A stretch of 64,000 nucleotides of DNA. It comes from Planctomycetia bacterium. Its GTDB lineage: Bacteria > Planctomycetota > Phycisphaerae > UBA1845 > Fen-1342. Numbering within the stretch: the first letter of the stretch is position 1; every line of letters starts with the position of its first letter. The DNA lies in NCBI GenBank assembly GCA_015709575.1, contig CP054190.1:124001-188000 (forward strand), written 5' to 3'. Shown one piece after another: positions 1 through 8,700 of this stretch. A model generated the notes under the pieces. The model made no database searches and was not told where the DNA came from. It worked only from the letters and a program-made list of their open reading frames with translations. The position numbers and the translations under genes were made by a program.

Positions 1-243
1 CCAGGCGCTCAGCAGCAGCGCCAGGATGTTCGCCACCATCGGCGTCGCATACACCATGCTCGTCAGCAGCGGCGTCGCGCCAAACGTCTTGATCGCCACA
101 ATGTTGGCCGTATTCCCCTCGACGATGCCGGCGAAGATCCCCCACCCCACCAGGTGCCGGAATTCCGGCGCGTAATGCGCGCGAACCCCCTGCGGAAGAT
201 CATCGCGTCGCAGAAAGGCCAGCGGGGAGAACGAGCCGCGCAT
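1..243 (-). CDS. Membrane transporter, N-terminal part (MFS-like), cut by window edge
   Basis: The first 81 codons of a minus-strand gene run off the left edge of the window. The ATG at 243 is the first possible start, because an in-frame TAG lies five codons upstream. The visible protein begins with a short charged N-terminus (SPLAFLRRDDLP) and then becomes hydrophobic, with two likely membrane segments rich in Gly, Ala and Leu (around residues 33-50 and 58-80). This resembles the start of major facilitator-type permeases found in planctomycetes, but no family-defining motif is visible in the fragment, so the assignment is an inference. It lies 63 nt downstream of the folate cyclo-ligase gene and is probably the last visible member of that transcription unit. 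Confidence 0.5.
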   Translation of the reverse strand, partial: MRGSFSPLAFLRRDDLPQGVRAHYAPEFRHLVGWGIFAGIVEGNTANIVAIKTFGATPLLTSMVYATPMVANILALLLSAW

Positions 244-306
244 GAATCGCCAGCGCTAAAAGCCGGATTGTACCGGCCACGACCGCCGGCACCGGCATTC
301 GCCGCG

Positions 307-882
307 TCACGACCGCCCGAATCGCAGCACGCGTTGCTCTGTTACGAGCATGTCCATCCGCGCATCATGCGGCTCGGCCGGCACGCGCTCCGCCAGTTGC
401 ACTTCAAATGCAAAGCCGCAGCGCACCGCCCGCAACCTCGGATCGGCGAAGAAGCGGTCATAGAACCCCGCCCCGCGCCCCAGCCGGCCCCCGAGCGTGT
501 CAAACGTCACTCCCGGCGCCAGGACGAAATCAATCTCCGCCGGGTCGATCCCCTCCCCAACCCGCGGCTCGCGCAGACCGTGCCGCCCCGGCGGACCGAC
601 ATCCACCCCGATCGACCGTATCTCGACCGCCGCCAGCGCCCGCGAGCCCCAATCCGCGCGCGGCACGCACACCCGCCGCCCGTCCGCCAGCGCCGCCGCG
701 ATGACGCCATCCGCGTCCATCTCGTCCGGCAGCGCCAGGTAGGCCAGCACCACCCGCGCAGCGCGAAACTCCGGCTCTCCCGCCAGCCGTGCGGCGCTCG
801 CCGCGCTCGCGGCTCGCCGCTCCTCGCGCGACAGCAAGTCCACCCGCCGCCGCGCCGCCGATCGCAGCTCAGGTTTGGTCAT
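307..882 (-). CDS. fau: 5-formyltetrahydrofolate cyclo-ligase
   Basis: A 191-residue protein of the MTHFS/YgfA family, which converts 5-formyl-THF to 5,10-methenyl-THF with ATP and returns formylated folate to one-carbon metabolism in the cytoplasm. The diagnostic substrate and ATP loop GGRLGRGAGFYDRFF is complete near residue 133, and the N-terminal K-x-E-L-R pattern with basic residues (TKPELRSAARRR) fits the nucleotide-binding start of the family. Length is normal for bacterial members. The gene starts 6 nt after the stop of the HDOD-kinase gene and is surely co-transcribed with it, although no functional link between folate salvage and the two-component pair is evident. Confidence 0.9.
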   Translation of the reverse strand: MTKPELRSAARRRVDLLSREERRAASAASAARLAGEPEFRAARVVLAYLALPDEMDADGVIAAALADGRRVCVPRADWGSRALAAVEIRSIGVDVGPPGRHGLREPRVGEGIDPAEIDFVLAPGVTFDTLGGRLGRGAGFYDRFFADPRLRAVRCGFAFEVQLAERVPAEPHDARMDMLVTEQRVLRFGRS

Positions 883-888
883 GGTCGC

Positions 889-3198
889 TCATGGATCGCG
901 CGGCCGCGAAGCCGATTGTTCCGCGGCCGGCTCCGGCCCGTCGCGCGGCGCGGGCGGCAGCACAATGTGCATGATCGTCCCCTCGCCCGGCCGGCTGTCC
1001 GACCAGATCCGCCCGCCGTGCGCCTCCACGATGCGATGCGCCCGCGGCAGTCCCAGCCCGCGCCCGCGCCCCGCCGGTCGATGGGAATAAAACGGATCAA
1101 ACGCCCGCTGCTGAACCGCTGCGCTCATCCCGCAACCGTTGTCGCGCACCAGCAGCTCCAGCGCATCGCCCGCGGCCGTGCGCCGCGCCAGGATCGTCAC
1201 GCCCGGGTCCGGCGAATCCGCCACCGCCTGCAACGCGTTTCGCAGCAGCTCCCGCAGCACCACTCGAAACTGCCCGCGATCCACCAGCACGTCCGGCGTC
1301 GCATCGCGCGCATCCACCCCCAGCAGCGGCGCGCCGCCCTCCGTTTCCCACTCGCGCTGCGCATCCTCCAGCAATTCCGCTGCGCTCGTGCGCACCGGCT
1401 GCGGCGGCCGCGGCCGCGCGAAGTCCATCAGTTCGCTGACGATGCGGCTGCATTCGTGCGCCTTCTCACTGATGACGCCCAGCGAGCGCTGAATCTCCGG
1501 GCTTTCCACCTGCTCCGCCAGCATCTGTGCACGGCCGGAAATCACCGCCAGCGGGTTATTCAGCTCATGCCCCGCCCCCGCCGCCAGCTCCGCCATCGTC
1601 GACAGCGTTCGCGTGCGCAGCACCTCCATCTGCATGTGCACCAGTCGGCGATTCGCGTCGGCCAGGTCGTCCGACAGCCGCCGCGCCGCGGCCTGCGCCG
1701 AGGCCCGCCCGATCGCCAGCGCCGCACTGCCCAGAAACGCCCGCAGCTCATCCGCCTCCTGCGACAGCCGGGCACGCTCGTCAGACGCCGACACGAACGC
1801 AAATCCCCCCAGCGGCACGTCGTCATGGGCGATCAGCACCAGCCACAGCTCGCCCTCCCCCAGTTGATCGCGCAGCGGGGCCAGCAGGCGCATCATGCCG
1901 CGCGGCGCGCGGATCACCGCCGGCCGCACCAGCGCTCCGATATCCGACAGCCACGCCGCCAACCCCTCCTCATCCGGCCCCAGCCGCAGCTCCGCGCCGA
2001 AGCCGTCCGAGCCGCGCACCGCCACCAGTAGTTGCCCGTCCGGCCGCAGCGCAAACGCCCCCACCCGCCCGCGCTGAAACGCCGCGATGCCGGCGTTCGC
2101 CAGCGCATGCAGCACCGCCGGCAGGTCCGCCTGCGGGTCCAGTTCGGCGTCGCAGCGCGCCTGCGCGCGAAAGTAGCGCTCCGCCGCCGCCAGCCGCCGA
2201 TTCCGCTCCTGCAACTCCTCGTTGAGCCGCGCCAGCTCCGCGTTCGCCTGCGAGAGTGATTCGAAATAGAGCGCCTGCGGCGTCTCGCGATCCAGTTGCA
2301 GCAACGCCGCCTGCTCGGAAACAGCCGTCACCAGCCCGGCCGCCACGGCCGACAGCGCGCCGCTCTCGACACCCATCCGCCGCGCCAGGTCGGCGGCGGA
2401 ATCAAAGAACAGGTGGTTGCCCGAATAGCCGATGCGCTGCTCGCGCGCCAGCGTGTCGGCGAGTTGCACCAGCGCCACCAGCACCGTGGCGCTCACGCTG
2501 CCCGACAACCCGTCCACCGCCAGGTGGTGCAGCCAGATCACTTCGCGCAGCGCCCTCGGCAGCCGCCAGCGCTCGGCGATCTTCCGCCCCGCCAGCGTGT
2601 GATCCGTCCCCAGGATCAGCCGTTCGTTGTCCGCGATGTCGCCGCGCTCCTGTGCCGTCCGCGCCGCCACGCGGTCATACGCCCGCGGAAACACGCTTGC
2701 CAGCGCCACCTTGCCCACGTCGTGCAGCAGCCCCGCCGCGAACGCCTCCTCCGGCCGAACCCCCAGCTGCGGCTGCCCCTCCGCCAGCCGCTCCGCGGCG
2801 CACGCCACCGCCAGCGCGTGCTTCCAGAACCCCGTGCGGTCAAACGCCCCGTTTTCGGCCGAATCCCCCCGCGCAAAGCAATCAAACACCCGCATCGTCA
2901 GCACGACCCGCCGCACCGCCCGCATCCCCAGTTGCACAATCGCCCGATCAATGGACGAGATCGGATCGCGCAGCCCGCCGGCAGCGCTGTTGGCCAGCGA
3001 CAGCAGCCGCGCCGTCAGCGATTGATCCGCCCGCAGCGTGTCCGCCACGTCGACCGCGCTGCTGTCGTCGCGGCCGGTCACCTCGAGCAGCCGTACCGCC
3101 GCCGCCGGAAGCGTGGGCAGCGTGTCGAGCTGCGCCAGCACCAGCTCCGGCGAGGCGTCCGCGGGAATCGACAGTGGCGGCCGATCAGGCCTTGGCAC
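889..3198 (-). CDS. HDOD-GAF-sensor histidine kinase
   Basis: A 769-residue cytoplasmic signalling protein with no membrane segments. The N-terminal third is an HDOD domain (LDTLPTLPAAAVRLLEV, then an HD-like core with LLHDVGKVAL). It is followed by a short coiled coil (LNEELQERNRRLAAAERY), a GAF-like sensor region, a second coiled stretch, and a kinase core with the H box AGHELNNPLAVISG (phospho-acceptor His). The N, G1 and G2 boxes of the ATPase domain follow (LLRNALQA, DNGCGM, GRGLGL). The GTG start at 3198 overlaps the end of the response regulator gene by 14 nt. A start a few codons further in is possible because no good ribosome site precedes this GTG. The partner is very likely the overlapping regulator. 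Confidence 0.85.
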   Translation of the reverse strand: MPRPDRPPLSIPADASPELVLAQLDTLPTLPAAAVRLLEVTGRDDSSAVDVADTLRADQSLTARLLSLANSAAGGLRDPISSIDRAIVQLGMRAVRRVVLTMRVFDCFARGDSAENGAFDRTGFWKHALAVACAAERLAEGQPQLGVRPEEAFAAGLLHDVGKVALASVFPRAYDRVAARTAQERGDIADNERLILGTDHTLAGRKIAERWRLPRALREVIWLHHLAVDGLSGSVSATVLVALVQLADTLAREQRIGYSGNHLFFDSAADLARRMGVESGALSAVAAGLVTAVSEQAALLQLDRETPQALYFESLSQANAELARLNEELQERNRRLAAAERYFRAQARCDAELDPQADLPAVLHALANAGIAAFQRGRVGAFALRPDGQLLVAVRGSDGFGAELRLGPDEEGLAAWLSDIGALVRPAVIRAPRGMMRLLAPLRDQLGEGELWLVLIAHDDVPLGGFAFVSASDERARLSQEADELRAFLGSAALAIGRASAQAAARRLSDDLADANRRLVHMQMEVLRTRTLSTMAELAAGAGHELNNPLAVISGRAQMLAEQVESPEIQRSLGVISEKAHECSRIVSELMDFARPRPPQPVRTSAAELLEDAQREWETEGGAPLLGVDARDATPDVLVDRGQFRVVLRELLRNALQAVADSPDPGVTILARRTAAGDALELLVRDNGCGMSAAVQQRAFDPFYSHRPAGRGRGLGLPRAHRIVEAHGGRIWSDSRPGEGTIMHIVLPPAPRDGPEPAAEQSASRPRDP

Positions 3199-3799
3199 AG
3201 GTGAGTTCCGTAATGCGATCGACCAGCTTCTTGATCGAAAACGGCTTCTGGAAAAAGTCGTCCGCCCCGCACTCGCGCAGCGCGTCGCGCTCCTGCGGAT
3301 TGATCACGCCCGAGACAATGATGATCCGCACGTTCTGTAGCGTGGGGTCGCTGCGGATCGTGCGACAGACCTTGTTGCCGTTCACGTCCGGCAGCATGTA
3401 ATCCAGCACGATCACGTCCGGCTGAAATTCCTTCACCTTCACGCCCGCGTCAAACCCGGTCGACGCCGTCGCCACCTCGAACCGCCCGTCGCGCTCCAGC
3501 AGCTCGCGCAGCATCTCGACGATCTCCGGATCATCGTCCACCACCAGCACCCGCCGCCGCCCCATGTCCAGGCGATCCAGCGGAATGCTGTGCTCCTTCA
3601 TGAACCGGATCAGCGCATCCCGCGGAATCCGCCGAAACCGCGACCCCGGCACCCGAAATCCCTGCAGCTTCCCGCTGTCGAAACAGCGGATCACCGTCTG
3701 CTGGCTGATCCCGCAGATTTCCGCCACGTCCCCGGTGCTATAGATAAGCTGCGGTGAACGAGCACTGCTGGGGCTGGAACCTTCAACCGCCAATTTCAT
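3185..3799 (-). CDS. Response regulator with N-terminal excisionase-type HTH
   Basis: A 204-residue protein with unusual domain order. Residues about 17-70 form a MerR/excisionase-like winged helix (STGDVAEICGISQQTVIRCF, then RVPGSRFRRIPRDAL), and residues about 82-200 form a CheY-like receiver. The acidic pocket (VVDDDPE), the phospho-acceptor Asp in VIVLDYMLPDVNG, the switch Ser (IIVSG) and the conserved Lys (FQKPFS) are all present. Most DNA-binding response regulators carry the receiver first. The gene overlaps the downstream HDOD-histidine kinase gene, which is its probable partner, and it follows its own promoter. Start at ATG 3799 is the likely one, though the GGAG upstream is very close and a TTG two codons in is an alternative. 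Confidence 0.85.
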   Translation of the reverse strand: MKLAVEGSSPSSARSPQLIYSTGDVAEICGISQQTVIRCFDSGKLQGFRVPGSRFRRIPRDALIRFMKEHSIPLDRLDMGRRRVLVVDDDPEIVEMLRELLERDGRFEVATASTGFDAGVKVKEFQPDVIVLDYMLPDVNGNKVCRTIRSDPTLQNVRIIIVSGVINPQERDALRECGADDFFQKPFSIKKLVDRITELTCAKA

Positions 3800-3822
3800 T
3801 CTCCATTTTATCCAATCTACTT

Positions 3823-3851
3823 ATTATAGCGCCTCCTGATAATATTGGCAA
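3823..3851 (-). promoter_or_regulatory. Sigma-70-type promoter of the two-component operon
   Basis: On the minus strand a TTGCCA (-35, 3846-3851) is separated by 17 nt from a perfect TATAAT (-10, 3823-3828). The first base of the transcript would fall near 3816, giving a leader of fewer than 20 nt before the regulator ATG at 3799. The surrounding stretch is markedly AT-rich for this genome. It separates the regulator-kinase-fau unit from the mnmG gene upstream. Confidence 0.65.
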
Positions 3852-3912
3852 GATGGGCCGTTTGGCTTTATCGGCCGGACACGAAGACTATAAACAACTG
3901 TCAACTAGTTGG

Positions 3913-5769
3913 TTAGGGGCGGCTGGTCGCGCCGGAAGCCAAGTACACCATCAGGAGAGATACATCGGTGGGGTGGATGCCGCTGACGCGCGAAGCCTGC
4001 CCAAGCGTCATCGGGCGGATGGCCGTCAGCCGCTCGACCGCCTCGCGCCGTAGGTGCGGAATCCCGGCATAGTCGAGCCCCGCCGGAATGGTCTGCGTCT
4101 CCACCCGCCGCAGCGCCTCGATCGCCCGCTCCTGCCGCCGGATGTAGCCGTCATACTTCACGCACACGATCGCGCGCGCCCACACGTCCGCCTCGCTGGC
4201 CAACGCTGCCACCGCCGGAAGCGCCGCAAAACGCGCCCCGTCCTCCTCCGGCCGCCGCAGCCAATCCGCGATCGGCCGCCCCTCGACCCGCTCGCGCTCC
4301 AGCCGCTCGAGCAACTGCGCCACGCGACCGGCTCGCTCGGCGAAGCGCCGCCAGCGGCGGTCATCGACCAGACCGATCTCGCGCCCCAGCGGCGTCAGGC
4401 GCTCGTCGGCGTTGTCATATCGCAGGTGCAGCCGATGCTCCGCCCGCGAGGTGAACATGCGATACGGCTCGGTGACGCCGCGCGTGACCAGGTCATCAAT
4501 CATGACGCCGAGATATGCCTGGTCCCGCCGGATCACCACCGGTGCGCGCTTCGCCGCCCAGCGCGCCGCATTGATCCCCGCCACGATTCCTTGTCCCGCG
4601 GCCTCCTCGTAGCCGCTGGTCCCATTGATCTGTCCCGCCAGAAACAGTCCCGCCACGCGCTTCACGTGCAGCGTCGCGTCCACCTGCTCGGGCGGCACAA
4701 AGTCATACTCGACCGCGTACCCCCACTGCAGCACCCGCGCGTGCTCCAGCCCGCGAATCCCCGCGATCACCTGCGCCTGCACGTCACGCGGCAGCGACGT
4801 GCTGATTCCGTTGACATAAATGCGGTCCGAGCGAAGCCCTTCCGGCTCGAGAAAGAGCTGGTGCCGGTCCTTCTCGGCGAACCGCACCACCTTGTCCTCG
4901 ATGCTCGGGCAATAGCGCGGCCCGCGCGATTCAATCGCCCCGCTGTACATCGGCGCGCGGTGCAGGTTCGCGCGGATCAGCTCGTGCACGGCGGGGTTGG
5001 TGTATGTGATCCAGCAGGGCACCTGCGGCCGCGTCACGCGCTCCGTCAGAAATGAGAACGGTGCCGGCCGCTCGTCCGGTGGCTGCTCCTCCAGCGCCGA
5101 GTAATCCGGGCTGTCGCGCGCCAGCCGCGGCGGCGTGCCGGTCTTCAGCCGCCCCAGCTCCAGCCCCAGCGCGCGCAGCGATCCGCTCAGCCCGTCCGCG
5201 GCCGGCTCGCCGATCCGTCCGCCGGCCGTGCGCGTCTCGCCGCAGTGCATCAGCGCCCGCAGGAACGTGCCGGACGTCACCACCACGCACGCCGCCCGCA
5301 GCACGCGCCCATCGCCCAGCCGCACCCCCGTAAGGACGAACTCCGCCTCGAAACGCCCCTCCCGCAACTCGCGCGAGGCGCGCCCGACGCACAGATCAAG
5401 CACGCTGCCGGCGACTATCGTCAGCCCCGGCGTCGCGCGCAGGTGCTCCTGCACCGCCAGCGCGTACTCCTCGCGATCGGATTGCGCCCGGGGCGCCCAG
5501 ACCGCCGGACCCTTGCTGCGATTGAGCATGCGAAACTGGATCGCCGTCTGATCGGCGACAACGCCCATCAGCCCGCCCAGCGCGTCGATCTCGCGGACCA
5601 TCTGCCCCTTGCCGATGCCGCCGATGGCCGGGTTGCACGACATGCGCCCGATCGCGGCCGGGTCAAACGTCACCAGGATGGTGCGCGCACCGGTCCGCGC
5701 CGCCGACCAGGCCGCCTCGGCCCCGGCGTGCCCGCCGCCGATCACGATCACATCCGCACTGTTCGACAT
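3913..5769 (-). CDS. mnmG: tRNA uridine-5-carboxymethylaminomethyl modification enzyme MnmG
   Basis: A 618-residue FAD protein of the GidA family. Together with MnmE it installs the carboxymethylaminomethyl group on wobble U34 of several tRNAs. The N-terminal dinucleotide fold is clear (VIVIGGGHAGAEAAWSAAR), followed by the family block NPAIGGIGKGQMVREIDALGG. Other conserved GidA segments are SRGPRYCPSIEDKV and QINGTSGYEEAAGQG (around residue 385), and the C-terminal helical region is present. Length equals that of E. coli MnmG. The gene follows gyrB by 32 nt. A CAACTAGTTG palindrome (3902-3911) lies just after its stop but has no T-run and is not called a terminator. MnmE is not in the window. 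Confidence 0.97.
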   Translation of the reverse strand: MSNSADVIVIGGGHAGAEAAWSAARTGARTILVTFDPAAIGRMSCNPAIGGIGKGQMVREIDALGGLMGVVADQTAIQFRMLNRSKGPAVWAPRAQSDREEYALAVQEHLRATPGLTIVAGSVLDLCVGRASRELREGRFEAEFVLTGVRLGDGRVLRAACVVVTSGTFLRALMHCGETRTAGGRIGEPAADGLSGSLRALGLELGRLKTGTPPRLARDSPDYSALEEQPPDERPAPFSFLTERVTRPQVPCWITYTNPAVHELIRANLHRAPMYSGAIESRGPRYCPSIEDKVVRFAEKDRHQLFLEPEGLRSDRIYVNGISTSLPRDVQAQVIAGIRGLEHARVLQWGYAVEYDFVPPEQVDATLHVKRVAGLFLAGQINGTSGYEEAAGQGIVAGINAARWAAKRAPVVIRRDQAYLGVMIDDLVTRGVTEPYRMFTSRAEHRLHLRYDNADERLTPLGREIGLVDDRRWRRFAERAGRVAQLLERLERERVEGRPIADWLRRPEEDGARFAALPAVAALASEADVWARAIVCVKYDGYIRRQERAIEALRRVETQTIPAGLDYAGIPHLRREAVERLTAIRPMTLGQASRVSGIHPTDVSLLMVYLASGATSRP

Positions 5770-5801
5770 GTCCGAACCCGCCCCGACCGGCCCGGCCCGC
5801 G

Positions 5802-8270
5802 CTACACGTCCAGGTTGCGGACGTTCACCGCGTTGGCCTCGATGAACTGCTTGCGACGATCCACGTTCTCGCCCATCAGGATGCTGAAGATCGTGTCCGC
5901 CTCACGCGCGTCAATCTCGACCTGGTCGGCGTCCTGCGACAGTTCAGAGATGACCACCTTCCGCAGCATCCGGTTGGCCGGATTCATCGTGGTTTCCCAC
6001 AACTCCTCCTTGTTCATCTCACCGAGACCCTTGAATCGCTTGATTTCCCAGCCGCGCCCGCCGATGTCGCGAACGCCCGACGCGACCGCGCCGAGGTTTT
6101 CCAGCTCAACCGGCTCCTCGTCGCCGTTGCGCAGCACAAACACCGCCTCCGACAGGTCGCCGGTGACGCGCTCCTCCCGCTTGAGGAACAGGTCCAGCGG
6201 CCCGCAGCCGAATACCGTCAACCGCTCGAACGCGTCCGCCAGTCGCCGCACCTCCGGAAGATCCTGCCGCGCGACGCCGTCCGCCCCCGCGCCGGAAAAG
6301 GCCGCAAAGTCCGCATCCGTGTGGAAGAAATGCTCGTCCGCGCCGCGCGTCGCGCGAATCGCCGGATAGCGCCCCTCCGGCGCGAAGCGCCGCACGTATC
6401 GCGCGAAATCGACGCCGCGCCGCCCCATCACCCGCGCCTGCCGGTCGATGTCCTCCAGCACGCGCAGCAGATCGGCCAGCAACGCGCCGCTCACCTCGCG
6501 AACCGCCGCGCCGGGCCGGCGGATCTCCAGCCGCGTGTGCTCCAGTCCGAGCGCGCTGAGCCGTGAATTCAGCGCCGCGTCATCCAGCACGTACTCGACG
6601 CGCTTCCCGCGCGCAAGCTGATACAGCGGCGGCTGCGCGATGAAAATCCGCCCGTTGTCGATCAGAGCGCGCATCTGCCGGAAGAAGAACGTCAGCAGCA
6701 GCGTGCGGATGTGCGACCCGTCCACGTCGGCGTCGGTCATCAGGATGATGCGGCCGTAGCGCAGCTTGCTGACGTCAAAATCCTGGTCGATGCCGGTGCC
6801 CAGCGCCTTGATGATCTCCAGAATTTCCTCGTGGCTGAGCACCTTGTGCAGCCGGGCCTTCTCCACGTTCAGGATCTTGCCGCGGATCGGCAGCACCGCC
6901 TGCGTGCGCGTGTCGCGATGCCCCTTGGCGGAGCCGGCCGCGGAATCGCCCTCGACGATGAACAGCTCGGTGGATTCCACGTCGCGCGAGGAGCAGTCCA
7001 CCAGCTTCCGGGACAGGCCGCCGCCCGCCAGCGCCGACTTGCGGGCCGTCTCGCGCGCCTTGCGGGCCGCCTCGCGGGCCGCCGCCGCCTGCACCGCCTT
7101 CTGCACGATGCGCTTGGCCTCCGGCGGATGCTCCTCCAGGAAGTTCGTGAGCAGCTCGCCCACCACCGCCTCGACAAACGTGCCGACCTCGCTGTTGTTG
7201 AGCTTGATCTTGGTCTGGCTTTCGAACTGCGGCTCCGGCACCTTGACCGAGATGACCGCGGTCAGCCCCTCGCGGATGTCCTCGCCCTGCGGCGGCGGAT
7301 CATTCGCCTTGTACAGGTTGGCTTTCTTCGCGTAGTTGTTCACCACGCGCGTCAGCGCGGCGCGGAACCCCGACAGGTGCGTGCCGCCCTCCTTCGTGTT
7401 CACGTTGTTCGCGAAACTCAGCGAGTTCTCAACATAGCTGTCCGTCCACTGCAGCGCCACTTCGCAGGCCAGCCGCGCGTCGGCGTCCTCGCGCGTGAAA
7501 TGAATCACGTCGTGATACGCCTGCTTGCCCTCGTTCAGGTGCTGCACGAACTGCCGAATGCCGTCCTCGTAAAAATACTCATCCGTCTGCCCGTTGCGCT
7601 CGTCGCACAATACGATCCGCACGCCAGAGTTCAGATACGCCATCTCGCGGACACGCCGCGCGATGGTCTCGTGACTGAACTCGGTCACCGAGAACAGCTT
7701 CGGATCCGGCTTGAACGTGACAATCGTGCCGGTGCGCCCGGGCGCGTCCTCGACCGCCTCCAGCGGCGAAACGGTCCGCCCGCGCTCGAACCGGATCGCC
7801 CACACCTTCCCCTCGCGAATGCTGCGGGCCTCCAGCCATTCCGAGCAGGCGTTCGTCGCCGTCACGCCGATGCCGTGCAGCCCGGCCGAAACCTTGTACG
7901 AGTCGCGGTCAAACTTCGCCCCCGCCCCCGTCTTCGTCATGATCAGCTCGAGCGCGGACATCCCGTGCTCGGCCTTCCACCCCACCGGAATGCCGCGCCC
8001 GTCGTCCTCAACCCTCGCGGCGCCGTCTGCCCGCAGCGTGATGCGGATGTTGTGGCAATGCCCCGCCAGCGCCTCGTCCACTGAGTTGTCGAGCACCTCG
8101 TACAGGATGTGATGCAGGCCGTAGGCGTTCGTGTCGCCGATGTACATGCCCGGACGGGCACGGATGTGCTCCGGCCCCTCCAGCACCTGCACGCTGTCAG
8201 CGTCATAGGCCGGCTGCACCCCGGGACGGTTTGTGCGATCCTGCTCTTCGATGATGACCTCACTCGACAT
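5802..8270 (-). CDS. gyrB: DNA gyrase subunit B
   Basis: An 822-residue type II topoisomerase ATPase subunit. The GHKL ATPase motifs are present (DNSVDEALAGHC, DDGRGIPV, GLHGIGV), the TOPRIM acidic residues follow in VEGDSAAGSAKG and DADVDGSHIRTLLL, and the C-terminal GyrA-interaction block ends with GLGEMNKEELWETTMNP. Length is close to that of E. coli GyrB, because a segment of roughly 150 residues sits between the TOPRIM halves as in long GyrB forms. GyrB rather than ParE is favoured by this length and by the neighbourhood (dnaN and a dciA-like gene upstream). gyrA is not in the window. The ATG at 8270 lacks a strong ribosome site, but the N-terminus aligns well. Confidence 0.95.
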   Translation of the reverse strand: MSSEVIIEEQDRTNRPGVQPAYDADSVQVLEGPEHIRARPGMYIGDTNAYGLHHILYEVLDNSVDEALAGHCHNIRITLRADGAARVEDDGRGIPVGWKAEHGMSALELIMTKTGAGAKFDRDSYKVSAGLHGIGVTATNACSEWLEARSIREGKVWAIRFERGRTVSPLEAVEDAPGRTGTIVTFKPDPKLFSVTEFSHETIARRVREMAYLNSGVRIVLCDERNGQTDEYFYEDGIRQFVQHLNEGKQAYHDVIHFTREDADARLACEVALQWTDSYVENSLSFANNVNTKEGGTHLSGFRAALTRVVNNYAKKANLYKANDPPPQGEDIREGLTAVISVKVPEPQFESQTKIKLNNSEVGTFVEAVVGELLTNFLEEHPPEAKRIVQKAVQAAAAREAARKARETARKSALAGGGLSRKLVDCSSRDVESTELFIVEGDSAAGSAKGHRDTRTQAVLPIRGKILNVEKARLHKVLSHEEILEIIKALGTGIDQDFDVSKLRYGRIILMTDADVDGSHIRTLLLTFFFRQMRALIDNGRIFIAQPPLYQLARGKRVEYVLDDAALNSRLSALGLEHTRLEIRRPGAAVREVSGALLADLLRVLEDIDRQARVMGRRGVDFARYVRRFAPEGRYPAIRATRGADEHFFHTDADFAAFSGAGADGVARQDLPEVRRLADAFERLTVFGCGPLDLFLKREERVTGDLSEAVFVLRNGDEEPVELENLGAVASGVRDIGGRGWEIKRFKGLGEMNKEELWETTMNPANRMLRKVVISELSQDADQVEIDAREADTIFSILMGENVDRRKQFIEANAVNVRNLDV

Positions 8271-8333
8271 CTGTCACCCGCTCACCGCACGGCCCGCCAC
8301 AGCAGGCCGGATGGCCCGCCCGACAAACCGGGG

Positions 8334-8663
8334 CTAAAAGTCCGACCGCACCACCACGCGAATCCGCGACACGCCGGCCGATCGAAAATCACGCGCCAAC
8401 TGCGACTGCCGCTCCGAAATCTCGTGCCGCGTGGGCGCATCCGCCGCGACGATCGTCAACACACCATCCTCCAGCGACGCCGGTCTCGCCCGACCGCGCC
8501 ACTCGCACCGACACGCCGCCTCCCAGACGCGCTCCACCGCGATCCAGCCGCGCGCCGTCCGCCCGGCCCGCTCCAGAACGGCCGCGAACGATGCCTCCGC
8601 AAGCCGTGGCCGCCGTCGTAACTGCTGATTCTGCAAGGCTCGCTGGTATTGCCGTTCCGTCAC
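8334..8663 (-). CDS. DciA-like DUF721 protein
   Basis: A 109-residue protein of the DUF721/DciA group, ancestral loaders of the replicative helicase DnaB in bacteria that lack DnaC or DnaI. The C-terminal half shows the typical KH-like pattern: a tryptophan-containing helix (AVERVWEAAC), a strand (VLTIVAADAPTRHEISER), an arginine-led helix and a final strand (VSRIRVVVRSDF). The frame is open further upstream into dnaN, but a GTG at 8663 with GGAG ten bases before it gives a start 37 nt after the dnaN stop. The order dnaN-DUF721-gyrB is a known replication cluster, here without recF between them. Confidence 0.75.
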   Translation of the reverse strand: MTERQYQRALQNQQLRRRPRLAEASFAAVLERAGRTARGWIAVERVWEAACRCEWRGRARPASLEDGVLTIVAADAPTRHEISERQSQLARDFRSAGVSRIRVVVRSDF

Positions 8664-8700
8664 GAGCGGCGCTCCGGTCGCGATCGTCGATCGCGCTGTG

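Noticed and set aside
3902..3911. CAACTAGTTG after mnmG as a terminator
   Set aside because: A short 10-bp palindrome with no loop and no following T-run.
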